64,000 nucleotides of DNA from an uncultured Bacilli bacterium (GCA_934700895.1 CAKUXV010000005.1:61378-125377), one strand, 5' to 3'; shown: positions 16,812-26,035, counted from the stretch's first letter. A program made the numbers and translations. Notes: generated by a model not told the origin, from the sequence alone.

Positions 16812-19510
16812 CACTCAACGGCATCCGGAGTAACCGGATTTTCATCCATTAGAGTTTCGTCCAACTCTTCTTCGCCTTCCTCTCCTTCTTCAGAAGGATC
16901 TTCATGCGGCAAGATGGCAATCGAAGCGACGGAATCCTTATCTTCGACATTGATAATCTTCACGCCTTGCGTGTTACGGCCAGCGATCTTGATTTCGCTG
17001 AGCGGAGTGCGGATGACGATGCCCTTCTTGGTGATGACGAGCAAGTCATCTTCCGTGGAGACTGCTTTAACGGCAACCAAGGAACCAATCTTGGAATTGA
17101 GGGCAATCGTGGCAACGCCTTTCGCGCCGCGCTTGGTCAAACGGTAACCGTCGTAGTGGCGGGTGCTGCCGTCTTCCAAGGTGATATCCGTATCTTCCGC
17201 GTAGCTCATCTTGCCATAGCCTTTGTTGGTCAAAACAAGGAGCAAACGGCCTTCGAAGGATCCAGTGGCGCCGACAATTTCGCTGCCATCGCTTAAATCC
17301 ATGCCGCGAACACCGGCCGCAGTGCGGCCCATCGAACGAACGTCTTCTTCGTTGAAGGAGCAAAGTTTTCCATTGCTCGAAGCAAGCGAGATGATGGAGT
17401 TGCCATCCGTCTTCTTCACATCGAAGAGGTCATCTCCTTCGCGGAGGGAGACGGCAATCTTACCGTTGGAATGAATGGAGGCAAATTCCGTCAAGGATGT
17501 ACGCTTGACCACGCCGAGCTTCGTGACGAAGAAGAGATAGCTGTTCTCGCCGTATTCATCAATCGGAACGATGGAAACGACCTTTTCTTCTTTATCGAGG
17601 TTGAGGAAATTCTGAGCAGGCATGCCTTTTCCAACGCGTCCAGAATCCGGGATTTGATATCCGCGGAGACGATAGACTTTGCCCAACGTCGTGAAGAAGA
17701 GGATATCCGTGTGGGTGAAGGTGTGCTTCATCAAAATGACTTGGTCACCATTGGTGGTCTTCATACCCGTGATGCCGCGTCCGCCACGGTGCTGGGCGGC
17801 GAAGGTATCGTCATCCATGCGTTTGATATATCCGTTGCGAGTAAGGGCAACAATGATGTTCTTCTGCGGGATGAGGTCTTCGTTTTCGATGTCGGCAGCC
17901 GCATCCGAGATTTCGGTTAAGCGGTCGTCGCCAAAACGGCGCTTCACTTCTTCGAGCTCAACGATCATTTGGTCAATGATGTTGTCTCTGGAGGAGAGGA
18001 GACGGTTGTATTCGGCAATATTGGCTTCCAATTTGCTCTTTTCGGCTTGAAGTTTATCTTGTTCCATGCCCTGCAAACGACGAAGGGTCATGGCGAGAAT
18101 CGCCGCGCATTGACGGTCATTCAAACCAAACCGTTCATTGAGGCGCGCAGTGGATTCAGCGTCATCTTTGGAGGAACGAATGATGTGGATCACTTCGTCG
18201 ATATTATCATGGGCAAGGATCAAACCATCCACGATGTTGAGGCGATCGGTATCACGACGGAGCAAGAAGCGGGTGCGACGAGTGATGACCTCAACTTGGA
18301 ATTCGATATAGTCTTGAAGAAGCGGGACGATGCCAAGAGTTTTCGGCGCGCCGTTTTCGAGGCAAAGGTTAATGATGCCAAAATTGGTTTGGAGGGCGGT
18401 GTGCTTCAAAAGGTTATTCACAACCACTTCGGGGATGACGTCCTTACGGACTTCAATCACGACGCGGATGCCATCTTTGTTCGATTCATCGCGAACATCG
18501 GTGATGCCATCGATGACCTTCGCGCGGACCAAATCCGCAATGTTGGCGATCATGTTGGCTTTGTTCACCTGGTAGGGGATTTCCGTCACGATGATGCGGC
18601 TCTTGCCGTTATCCATTTCCTCGATGTGATAGCGAGAGCGGATGGTGATCGTTCCAATACCGGTTTGGTACGCATCCAAAATGCCCTGACGGCCAAGGAT
18701 GATGCCTCCGCTCGGGAAATCCGGTCCCGTTAAATAGGACTGCATGATCTCTGCGGCGGTCAAGGCCGGGTTTTTCGCCAAAGCAACGATAGCGTTGATC
18801 GTTTCCGTGAGGTTGTGTGGCGGCATGTTCGTCGCCATACCAACGGCAATACCTTGAGAACCATTGACGATGAGGTTCGGGAAGCGAGAAGGCAAAACTT
18901 CCGGTTCCAATTCCGTACCATCATAGTTGCCAACCATGTTAACGGTGTCGCAATCAATGTCGCGAACCATTTCCACGGCGAGTTTGTTCATACGAGCTTC
19001 GGTATAACGCATAGCGGCAGGCTCGTCGCCGTCAATAGAACCGAAGTTACCGTGACCGTCCACAAGGGTATAGCGGAGCGAGAAAGCTTGAGCCATACGG
19101 ACGAGGGCGAGGTAAAGCGCCGAGTCGCCGTGGGGGTGATATTTACCCATAACGTCACCGACGATACGAGCGCATTTTTTATAAGGACTGCTCGGAAGCA
19201 TGCCCGATTCATTCATGCCGTAGATGATGCGGCGCTGAACCGGTTTCAAGCCATCACGAACGTCAGGAATCGCACGAGAGACGATAACCGACATGGAATA
19301 ATCAAGGAAGGCCGTTTGGACTTCATTGGCAACATCGCGGTCCGTTAAACCGGGGATGATGCCCGAGCGGGCCGCTTCTTCGCCAAACATTGCGTCCGCG
19401 GATTGCTGTCCTTCGCGGGATGCTTTCGCTTCGAGGGTGGAGGTTTCGGAAGGTTCCGAGGTTTCGTCAACGGTTTCTTCCGGGTTCTTCTTCATTTCAT
19501 CATTTTCCAT
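16811..19510 (-). CDS. gyrA: DNA gyrase subunit A
   Basis: The 899-residue breakage-reunion subunit of gyrase. It has an unusual acidic N-terminal extension of about 45 residues, then DYSMSVIVSRAIPDVRDGLKPVQRR, the catalytic Tyr in AAMRYTE, and the GyrA box QHRGGRG that separates gyrase from topoisomerase IV. The C-terminal wrapping domain is followed by an acidic tail. In the quinolone region HPHGDSALYL the usual Ser is kept (Ser130, E. coli Ser83) but the acidic residue at E. coli position 87 is replaced by Leu134. AGGAGGAACG precedes the ATG, 15 bases after gyrB; the stop overlaps the next gene. Confidence 0.97.
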   Translation of the reverse strand: MENDEMKKNPEETVDETSEPSETSTLEAKASREGQQSADAMFGEEAARSGIIPGLTDRDVANEVQTAFLDYSMSVIVSRAIPDVRDGLKPVQRRIIYGMNESGMLPSSPYKKCARIVGDVMGKYHPHGDSALYLALVRMAQAFSLRYTLVDGHGNFGSIDGDEPAAMRYTEARMNKLAVEMVRDIDCDTVNMVGNYDGTELEPEVLPSRFPNLIVNGSQGIAVGMATNMPPHNLTETINAIVALAKNPALTAAEIMQSYLTGPDFPSGGIILGRQGILDAYQTGIGTITIRSRYHIEEMDNGKSRIIVTEIPYQVNKANMIANIADLVRAKVIDGITDVRDESNKDGIRVVIEVRKDVIPEVVVNNLLKHTALQTNFGIINLCLENGAPKTLGIVPLLQDYIEFQVEVITRRTRFLLRRDTDRLNIVDGLILAHDNIDEVIHIIRSSKDDAESTARLNERFGLNDRQCAAILAMTLRRLQGMEQDKLQAEKSKLEANIAEYNRLLSSRDNIIDQMIVELEEVKRRFGDDRLTEISDAAADIENEDLIPQKNIIVALTRNGYIKRMDDDTFAAQHRGGRGITGMKTTNGDQVILMKHTFTHTDILFFTTLGKVYRLRGYQIPDSGRVGKGMPAQNFLNLDKEEKVVSIVPIDEYGENSYLFFVTKLGVVKRTSLTEFASIHSNGKIAVSLREGDDLFDVKKTDGNSIISLASSNGKLCSFNEEDVRSMGRTAAGVRGMDLSDGSEIVGATGSFEGRLLLVLTNKGYGKMSYAEDTDITLEDGSTRHYDGYRLTKRGAKGVATIALNSKIGSLVAVKAVSTEDDLLVITKKGIVIRTPLSEIKIAGRNTQGVKIINVEDKDSVASIAILPHEDPSEEGEEGEEELDETLMDENPVTPDAVE

Positions 19511-19525
19511 TTTCGTTCCTCCTGA

Positions 19526-21583
19526 TTAGATATCGAGGTTCTTGACGAACTGGGCGTGCTCTTCGATGTATTTACGGCGTGGAGCAACCTCGTCGCCCAT
19601 CAAGTCGGTGAAGCACTTTTCCGCCAAGGCGGCATCGTCAATAGTAATGCGGATCATCTTACGCGCTGCAGGATCCATAGTGGTTTCCCAAAGCTGCGTA
19701 TCATCCATTTCGCCCAAACCTTTATAGCGTTGGAAGGGGTAGCCCGGCTTTAAGGCGAGTTCCTTTTTCAATACTTCGAGTTGAGCGTCGTTATAAGCGT
19801 AATAAGAGCTGCCTTTGTAATCGATTTTGTATAGCGGCGGTTGAGCAATGTAAACGTAGCCGCCATCGATTAACGGGCGCATAAAGCGATAGAAGAAAGT
19901 CAAAAGCAAAATACGGATGTGGTCGCCGTCGACATCAGCATCGGTCATGATGACAATCTTGTGATAACGGATTTTGGAAACATCGAAGTTATCGCGAATG
20001 CCACCACCGATCGCGGTGATCATGTTGCCAATTTCGGCGTTGGCCCAAATGCGGTCTTCGCGGGCCTTTTCAACGTTAAGAATCTTACCGCGCAAAGGAA
20101 GGATGGCCTGCGTTTCGCGGTCACGTCCGTTTTTGGCGGAACCGCCTGCAGAGTTACCCTCAACAATATAGAGCTCGCATTTTTCCGGATCGCGGCACGA
20201 GCAGTCGGCTAATTTACCGGGCAGCGTGGTGATATCCAAAGCGGTTTTGCGGATTTTTTCACGTGCAACGCGAGCAGCATCGCGGGCCTTGCAGGCGAGT
20301 TGAATCTTTTCAATAATCGCCTTGGCTTCCGCCGGATTTTCTTGCAGCCACTGTGAAAGCCCATCACCCACGATGGTCGAGACGATTTTACGAACCTCGG
20401 AGTTACCGAGTTTCGTTTTGGTCTGTCCTTCATATTGCGGGTTGGGGTGCTTCACCGAGATAACGGCAGTCAAACCTTCGCGGCAATCTTCGCCCCTGAA
20501 GTCCTTATCGCCTTCTTTTAAAAATTTAAAGGAACGCGCATAACCGTTAATCACGCGAGTGAGCGCGAGGTTCAAACCTTCGACGTGGGTTCCGCCTTCC
20601 TTGGTGGAAATGTTGTTGCAGAAGGAATAGATTCCATCTTGCGAATAGGAATCCGTCCATTGGAGGGCAATTTCTCCATAAATACGTTCTTTGGTCTCGC
20701 CGTCAGCAAGCGTCACCTCTTCCGCCCCTTGGCAATAAATGGGGGTGGGGTTAACGGGAAGTTTTCCTGTGTCGATGTAGGACACGTATTCGCGAATGCC
20801 ACCGTCGTATTTGAAACTTTCCTGAACAGGGACTTCGCCGCGCTCGTCAATCAAAACGATGGAAATGCCTCCATTGAGAAAGGCCATCTGACGCAAATGG
20901 TTGCGAATGGTATCGTAATTATAAACCGTGGTTTCGGTGAAGATCGTCGGATCTGGTTGAAAAGTAACAGTCGTTCCTTGACCGTTTTGATCGCCGATTC
21001 TCTTCAAATGATCGACGGGATGTCCGCCATTTTCAAAGCGGATAAAATACTCTCCACCATCGCGGTTGACGCGCACTTCCATCCATGTGGAAAGAGCGTT
21101 AACGACCGATGCGCCGACGCCATGAAGACCGCCGCTAACTTTGTAGCCGCCTTCTCCGCCGAACTTACCGCCAGCGTGAAGAATTGTAAAGACAGTTTCC
21201 ACACCGGATAGTCCGCTTTTGGCAACGATGCCAACCGGAACACCACGTCCGTCATCCTTGACGGTGATGGAATCCCCTTTGTGAATAATAACGGTGATGG
21301 TTTTGCAATAGCCAGCAAGAGCTTCGTCGATGGAGTTATCAACAATTTCCCACACCAAATGGTGCAAACCTGCTGCCGCAGTGGTGGCAATATACATGCC
21401 TGGACGTTTACGGACAGCCTCCAGACCCTCCAAAACTTGGAGGTCATTTTCATTGTAGTTCGCTTTCGCTTTTTCGAGTTCCTTTTCGTTGGACACATCT
21501 TCCTTCACGTATTGGAAGCGGTCTTCCTCTCGGATCTCATTCCCCGACATGGAATCGTCGAGTTTCCTTTCTTCGTCTGCCAT
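19526..21583 (-). CDS. gyrB: DNA gyrase subunit B
   Basis: The 685-residue ATPase subunit. The GHKL ATP site is visible (EIVDNSIDEALAG, DDGRGVPV, GLHGVGASVVNALS). The TOPRIM domain carries VEGNSAGGSAK (an Asn where EGDSAGG is usual) and TDADVDGDHIR, and the C-terminal GyrB domain has QRYKGLGEMDD. A hydrophilic N-terminal extension of about 45 residues precedes the conserved YNENDLQVLEGLEAVRKRPGMYI region. The start at 21583 has AGGAGG six bases away, within the end of recF; the longer in-frame start is not supported. Together with GyrA it introduces negative supercoils. Confidence 0.97.
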   Translation of the reverse strand: MADEERKLDDSMSGNEIREEDRFQYVKEDVSNEKELEKAKANYNENDLQVLEGLEAVRKRPGMYIATTAAAGLHHLVWEIVDNSIDEALAGYCKTITVIIHKGDSITVKDDGRGVPVGIVAKSGLSGVETVFTILHAGGKFGGEGGYKVSGGLHGVGASVVNALSTWMEVRVNRDGGEYFIRFENGGHPVDHLKRIGDQNGQGTTVTFQPDPTIFTETTVYNYDTIRNHLRQMAFLNGGISIVLIDERGEVPVQESFKYDGGIREYVSYIDTGKLPVNPTPIYCQGAEEVTLADGETKERIYGEIALQWTDSYSQDGIYSFCNNISTKEGGTHVEGLNLALTRVINGYARSFKFLKEGDKDFRGEDCREGLTAVISVKHPNPQYEGQTKTKLGNSEVRKIVSTIVGDGLSQWLQENPAEAKAIIEKIQLACKARDAARVAREKIRKTALDITTLPGKLADCSCRDPEKCELYIVEGNSAGGSAKNGRDRETQAILPLRGKILNVEKAREDRIWANAEIGNMITAIGGGIRDNFDVSKIRYHKIVIMTDADVDGDHIRILLLTFFYRFMRPLIDGGYVYIAQPPLYKIDYKGSSYYAYNDAQLEVLKKELALKPGYPFQRYKGLGEMDDTQLWETTMDPAARKMIRITIDDAALAEKCFTDLMGDEVAPRRKYIEEHAQFVKNLDI

Positions 21584-21584
21584 G

Positions 21585-22658
21585 TTAGTTCCTCCTAATG
21601 GCTTTATTCGAGGCAACATCCACATAGGTTGCGCCTTCGATTGATAATTGTGTCGTCGTCACAAACGCTTGTTGAAATTCACGGAGCAGATCCATCAGGT
21701 TTTTCACCCTTTCCGCATCCAATTCCGAAGTGACGTCGTCAAGAACAAGAATGGGTTTCAAAGCTTCGTCTTCAATCAAAAAGTAAGGACAAAGCTTTAG
21801 CGCGAGAACCGCCAAACGATTCTCCCCTTGTGAGCCATGGGTGGCAATATCCACGCCACAAACCCTGAGGGAGAAATCCTCACGATGAACGCCGATGGAC
21901 GTCGCCCTGTGGGCCAAGTCGCTTTCGCGACTGGCTTCGTAAGCCCTTTTAGCCCTTTTGGCGAACGAATCGGCATCGCCCCGAACAAAGGGCCGATAAA
22001 CCAGTTCCGCTTCCGTCTCGACCCCGCGGAGCCTGCCTAATAAGCCCGGGAGTTGACGAGACAAGGAGTCGCAATACTGATTGCGGTACCGAACGATGAA
22101 TTCTTCCGTCTCAATCATTTGATCGGTGATGACGTCGAGAAGATTCAAATCCGGAGCGATTTGCTTCAAAACCGCGTTCCTTTGTTTGAGAAGTCGCCCG
22201 TAATTGGAAATAAGCCGGAAATAGTCCAGGGACTGTTTGGAGAGGCTAATGTCAAGAAAGGACCTCCGTTCACCGGGCGATCCGCAAAACAGGGATACGT
22301 CAGATGGGGAGAATTCAATCACATTGACAAGTCTCGACAGTTCGCTGAGACGTCGAATGGGCTTCCCGTTCACATAGACTTTCTTCACATCCTTGGAGAG
22401 CTCCACCCGAATGTTTCGAGAAAGCGCCCCCTCGGACAGCGTGGCATCGATAACCGCCACCCCTTTTCCGTCTTGGATAAGCACCGCGTCGTCGTTTGTT
22501 CGGAAGCTTCGGGCCAGGGAGAGAAATTGGATGGCTTCCACCAAATTGGTTTTGCCAGCCGCGTTTTCTCCGACAACAGCCGTTATGCCAGGACTAAACG
22601 CAAGGTCGAGCCGATCATACCCGCGGAAAGAAGAAAGTTGCAAACGAGTCAGAATCAT
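21585..22658 (-). CDS. recF: Recombination mediator RecF
   Basis: A 357-residue SMC-like ATPase that helps load RecA at gapped DNA. Walker A is GENAAGKTN near residue 33, the region LSLARSFRT follows, and the Walker B/D-loop region is ILVLDDVTSELD near residue 305. Length is typical. The ATG overlaps the yaaA stop (ATGA), and the gyrB ATG follows one base after its own stop, consistent with a single tightly coupled yaaA-recF-gyrB-gyrA unit. Confidence 0.95.
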   Translation of the reverse strand: MILTRLQLSSFRGYDRLDLAFSPGITAVVGENAAGKTNLVEAIQFLSLARSFRTNDDAVLIQDGKGVAVIDATLSEGALSRNIRVELSKDVKKVYVNGKPIRRLSELSRLVNVIEFSPSDVSLFCGSPGERRSFLDISLSKQSLDYFRLISNYGRLLKQRNAVLKQIAPDLNLLDVITDQMIETEEFIVRYRNQYCDSLSRQLPGLLGRLRGVETEAELVYRPFVRGDADSFAKRAKRAYEASRESDLAHRATSIGVHREDFSLRVCGVDIATHGSQGENRLAVLALKLCPYFLIEDEALKPILVLDDVTSELDAERVKNLMDLLREFQQAFVTTTQLSIEGATYVDVASNKAIRRN

Positions 22659-22870
22659 GCGATTCGGAATCTCTTCCCGTCGACGGCAACTTGATCGCCG
22701 GGCCGAAGTTTGCGACCACGACGGTTTTCGTTTTCGCCGTTGACGAGTACCTCATTGGCGGCGAGGTAGGACTTTGCCTCGCCGCCCTCGTGGATGATGT
22801 CTGCAAATTTCAAAAATTGTCCAAGCGTAATGTACTCGGTTTTGATTTTGATTTCGTTGATATTGTCCAT
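22655..22870 (-). CDS. yaaA: S4-domain RNA-binding protein YaaA
   Basis: A 71-residue protein consisting of a single S4 RNA-binding domain (EYITLGQFLKFADII, GGEAKSYLAANEVLVNGE, RRGRKLRPGDQV), the small protein found between dnaN and recF in most Firmicutes. It probably binds structured RNA in the ribosome. A terminator separates it from dnaN. A TATATT -10-like box lies 26 bases upstream and the only ribosome-site candidate (GAAAGG) is rather far, about 15-20 bases from the ATG. The stop overlaps recF. Confidence 0.92.
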   Translation of the reverse strand: MDNINEIKIKTEYITLGQFLKFADIIHEGGEAKSYLAANEVLVNGENENRRGRKLRPGDQVAVDGKRFRIA

Positions 22871-22907
22871 AAAAGAAAACGTGGCCTTTCGTCCAAATAT
22901 AGTTTAC

Positions 22908-22919
22908 TACTACGTAGTA
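22908..22919. repeat. 12-bp perfect palindrome before yaaA
   Basis: TACTACGTAGTA reads the same on both strands. It lies between the dnaN terminator T-run and the -10-like box of yaaA, so it could be an operator or part of a secondary terminator structure. Confidence 0.4.
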
Positions 22920-22947
22920 AAAAAGAGAAGGATTTTTTCGCCTTCTC
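22919..22947 (-). terminator. Terminator of dnaN
   Basis: Minus strand GAGAAGG-CGAAAAAAT-CCTTCTC followed by TTTTTT, 28 bases after the dnaN stop. Confidence 0.85.
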
Positions 22948-22974
22948 TCGTCGCATTTTTTTGCCTCTAAAAAC

Positions 22975-24102
22975 TCAGTAAGTCCTCATCGGAGTGATGA
23001 TTTCAATCGCCGAGGGATCTTTGACGTTTTTCGCCACGAAGGGCTTCATTTCGCTTTGGAAGCAAAGGGTCACATCTTCGGATTTCAAAGCGCGGATTGC
23101 ATCCATCACAAAGACGGGATTGAACGAAACTTCCAAACGCTCGCCGGAATAGGAGAAAGTTTGAATGCTTTCGTTGGCAGACCCATTGGATTCGCTCTTT
23201 GCTTGCACTTCCACCTCATCTTCGCGCATCAAAAGCTTGACGGCGGAGTCTCGGTCGGCGGACAAAACGGAGCAAACGCGGCCAATTGCGGAGAGGAATT
23301 CCTGTGAATTAACCTCTAAGAAATAATTGAAACTCGTCGGAATGATGGATTTGTTGCCGGGGTGATCTCCGGGAATCAGCCGGCTGGTGACCACCGTGTT
23401 GCCAAATTGGAAAAGGGCTTTGTGATCATCGATGCCAACGCGAACATTCGGTTCATTCTCAAAGAGGCGAACAATGTCGGAAAGGACCCTAGCAGGGACG
23501 TTGGCGCAAAAATGAATGTCTTGATTGATGTGAATCGTTTTGCAGGCCAGGCGAGCCGAATCCGTTGCGATGGCGACCAATTGGCCATTCCCGGTCGCTT
23601 CGAGCTTCACAGCGGCCAAAACGGGCCTTTGTTCTTTGGTGGAGGCCGCGAAGGCGCTTTGGTCAACAAGCAAGGCGATGTCCGCACAGCTTGCTTCGAA
23701 GACTTGCCCCGTCACGTCGAAGTCGATATCGGGGTATTCATCCGCATTGATGCTGTTGAGTTTAACGGAGGAACGGCCCCCGTCGACTTTGGCGATTGAA
23801 TCGTCAATAACTTCCATGCTGACTTCATTCACGTCGACTCGACGGATGAATTCGGTTAGGTTTCTCGCATTGACTAACGTTTTGCCCACGCTGGCGTTGC
23901 GGATGATTTCCGTCTCTCCTTCCATATACGGAACGATGACGCGGATTGCTAATTCCGCGTTAGATCCTGTTACTTCCAGTCCTTTTTCGTTCAAATCCAA
24001 TTTCACGTTGGACAAGACAGGGTTCGGCGATTTAACGGCAACGCCATGGCTGGCTGCGTTGAGGGCCTTAAGGAATTTTTCTTTATTAATTGTGAAACGC
24101 AT
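22975..24102 (-). CDS. dnaN: DNA polymerase III beta sliding clamp
   Basis: The 375-residue processivity clamp. It starts MRFTINKEKFLKALN, and three repeated clamp folds follow. LSNVKLDLNEKGLEVTGSNAELAI and the C-terminal region ending in ITPMRTY match the family, including the terminal M-R-x-Y type sequence used for partner binding. The ribosome site GGAGG is 12 bases from the ATG. The gene follows dnaA on the same strand after a 157-base spacer that holds part of the origin. Confidence 0.97.
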   Translation of the reverse strand: MRFTINKEKFLKALNAASHGVAVKSPNPVLSNVKLDLNEKGLEVTGSNAELAIRVIVPYMEGETEIIRNASVGKTLVNARNLTEFIRRVDVNEVSMEVIDDSIAKVDGGRSSVKLNSINADEYPDIDFDVTGQVFEASCADIALLVDQSAFAASTKEQRPVLAAVKLEATGNGQLVAIATDSARLACKTIHINQDIHFCANVPARVLSDIVRLFENEPNVRVGIDDHKALFQFGNTVVTSRLIPGDHPGNKSIIPTSFNYFLEVNSQEFLSAIGRVCSVLSADRDSAVKLLMREDEVEVQAKSESNGSANESIQTFSYSGERLEVSFNPVFVMDAIRALKSEDVTLCFQSEMKPFVAKNVKDPSAIEIITPMRTY

Positions 24103-24136
24103 GCGCCTAATATTCCTCCAATTTCATTCTTTAAAA

Positions 24137-24185
24137 TATTAATAACAATAATAAGGGGTGTGGATTGTGTGGATTATGTGGAAAA
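24137..24185 (+). other. oriC unwinding site: triplet run, GGGG and three abutting DnaA boxes
   Basis: Plus strand: five triplets TAA TAA CAA TAA TAA (24140-24154), then GGGG (24155-24158). Three 9-mers follow with no gap: TGTGGATTG (24159-24167), TGTGGATTA (24168-24176) and TGTGGAAAA (24177-24185). These are near-matches to the DnaA box TGTGGATAA, and all point the same way. AT-rich DNA lies on the outer side of the triplets. This matches the described order DUE, DnaA-trio, GC-rich spacer, DnaA boxes. Confidence 0.75.
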
Positions 24186-24259
24186 CTCGTTTCCGTCATC
24201 CTTCTTAAATTTTAACACGTACCATCTAGGAAGGAAATTTATTTATTATATAAATAATC

Positions 24260-25624
24260 TTACGGTTTCAGTTTATCCTCCAAGTCCTTTATTGCCTTCT
24301 GCATCTCGATGTCGGTTTTCAACAGGTTTTCCACTTTTCCGACAGCGTTCATCACCGAGGTGTGGTCCTTCGAGAACAATTTTCCGATTTCGCTGTAGTT
24401 GAGCGCAAGACATTCACGACACAAATACATAGATATGTGACGTGCGAGCGCGATTTGGGCCACGCGCATCTTTCCAGTAATCTGCGAGGGGGTCAATGCG
24501 TAATAATCAGCAACCACGGATACGATTCGTTCTGGGGATAAGACGGTTGCTTCTTGCTTACTTTTGATGAGGCTGGATATTGCTTCTGCCGCCACGTCCG
24601 CGGTGATGTGCTTGGTGGGGCGGATATTGATTGTGTAGAAGATAAGGCGATTCAAGGCCCCTTCAAGCTCTCGGACATTGCTGTTGAACTTCTTCGCCAA
24701 CAGGTCGATGACCTCGTCGTCGATGATGCTGGAACCGAGGTCTCCAGCCGCGATTTTCGAACGAAGGATTAATTTGCTAGTTTCCAGGTTCGGCTTCTTG
24801 ATTTTGACGGATAGCCCCTGAGAGAAACGGGTCTTGAGACGTTCGTCCATTCCGTCGATGGTGGAGGGGTCTTGATCGCTAGTTAAAACGATCTGTTTTT
24901 TGGCGTTGGCGAGCGTTTGGAAAACGTTAAAAAACATCTCCATGGTCTTCGCTTTTTTTCGGAGGTATTGCACATCGTCTAGCAAGAGGACGTCAACCTC
25001 GTTTCGGAAATAGGCGTTAAACGACTGATCCGTTTGATAATTTGTAGCAAAATTAACGAACTCATCAATGAAATCCGAAGCGGAAATGTAGAGAACTTTT
25101 AAGTTCGGCTGCTTCTCTTTGACGTAATTTCCGATGGCTTCCAACAAGTGCGTTTTCCCGAGTCCAGAGTTACCGTGAATCATCAAAGGATTGAAGACGT
25201 TTCCGGGGTTGGAGGCGATTAAAAGCGCGGCTTGCCTAGCCTCCATGTCACTGTCGCCGACGACGAAGGAATCGAAGGTGAAACGAGGGTCCAATCTGGC
25301 GTTTTTGAAAAAGTGAACCTCGGAATCCGTTTTCAAAGTCGAGTTTCCGTTGGAAAGCAGTTGATCCTTCGACTTGAAATCCAGTTTGTAATTGGTTCCG
25401 GTGCATCCGTGGACTGCGTCAGTGATTTGCTTGAGGAATTTGGTAGAAAAAACCACCGCCGCCAAGGCGGATGGCGCGGAGATGACCATGGTGTCGCCGT
25501 TTACTTCTACAATCGAACTTCCCGAGAAAAAAGCTTCGTATACTCGGTCGTCTTCGATGGTTTTTTTAATGGCGGAGAGAATGGTGGACCACAACTCTTC
25601 CCGCTCGGATATCGTTGCGTACAT
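24260..25624 (-). CDS. dnaA: Chromosomal replication initiator DnaA
   Basis: The 454-residue initiator protein. Domain I covers residues 1-85. A short linker leads to the AAA+ domain (about 120-335), with Walker A GNSGLGKTH, Walker B VLLLDDVQ and sensor region RFSQGLSVKI. The C-terminal DNA-binding helix-turn-helix contains the signature KDHTSVMNAVGKV. The linker domain II is short. The ATG at 25624 has no ribosome site; a strong promoter ends eight bases before it (separate entry), implying a leaderless mRNA. DnaA boxes flank the gene on both sides. Confidence 0.97.
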   Translation of the reverse strand: MYATISEREELWSTILSAIKKTIEDDRVYEAFFSGSSIVEVNGDTMVISAPSALAAVVFSTKFLKQITDAVHGCTGTNYKLDFKSKDQLLSNGNSTLKTDSEVHFFKNARLDPRFTFDSFVVGDSDMEARQAALLIASNPGNVFNPLMIHGNSGLGKTHLLEAIGNYVKEKQPNLKVLYISASDFIDEFVNFATNYQTDQSFNAYFRNEVDVLLLDDVQYLRKKAKTMEMFFNVFQTLANAKKQIVLTSDQDPSTIDGMDERLKTRFSQGLSVKIKKPNLETSKLILRSKIAAGDLGSSIIDDEVIDLLAKKFNSNVRELEGALNRLIFYTINIRPTKHITADVAAEAISSLIKSKQEATVLSPERIVSVVADYYALTPSQITGKMRVAQIALARHISMYLCRECLALNYSEIGKLFSKDHTSVMNAVGKVENLLKTDIEMQKAIKDLEDKLKP

Positions 25625-26035
25625 ACGGCGTTATTATAAAAGTTTTCCACAAAATGCCAAGGAAAGGATTCCAAAAATTTACTTTTCCACATTTTTGACA
25701 CGAAAAATATTTTTTTGTCCCGTTTTTATCGGATAAAAGTTATGCACTTATCCACATTGTGGAAAACTCAATTCATTTAATTGAATCACTTTTTGGCTGT
25801 GGATATCTTACGTTATTTTATAGTTTTACCCGAAAGTTATTTAAAAAAAGCGTTGTGACGACCGAAACAATTTGGGAACTTCCCCAAAAATGTGGAAAAC
25901 GTAAAAGCGCGCGTAACGAAAGGGAAACCCGCTGGAGTTATCCCCTGAAAACGCCGCGTCGTAATGTGGAAAACATCCTTTGCGGAAAATTCTTTCTTCC
26001 CGTGAGCGCGTGCGAAATTAGTTGCTAGCCCCATT
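25625..26035. other. Origin of replication, dnaA-rpmH intergenic part
   Basis: No gene lies in this 410-base stretch between divergent dnaA and rpmH. It holds a cluster of DnaA boxes: TTATCCACA perfect at 25748-25756; TTTTCCACA at 25643-25651 and 25683-25691; reverse-oriented TGTGGAAAA at 25758-25766, 25891-25899 and 25965-25973; TGTGGATAT at 25798-25806; weaker TTATCCCCT at 25938-25946. The perfect box and its neighbour form an inverted pair one base apart. AT-rich stretches lie at about 25700-25740 and 25806-25855. The gene context (rpmH, dnaA) is the standard oriC position in Firmicutes. Confidence 0.85.
25633..25660 (-). promoter_or_regulatory. dnaA promoter with internal DnaA box, leaderless
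   Basis: Minus strand: TTGGCA (25655-25660), 16-base spacer, TATAAT (25633-25638), then eight bases to the dnaA ATG. A DnaA-box-like 9-mer TGTGGAAAA (25643-25651) lies within the spacer, so DnaA could repress its own gene. Confidence 0.75.

Noticed and set aside
17969..18733. Long plus-strand frames opposite gyrA
   Set aside because: Antisense to a strongly conserved gene, without ribosome sites or recognisable motifs.
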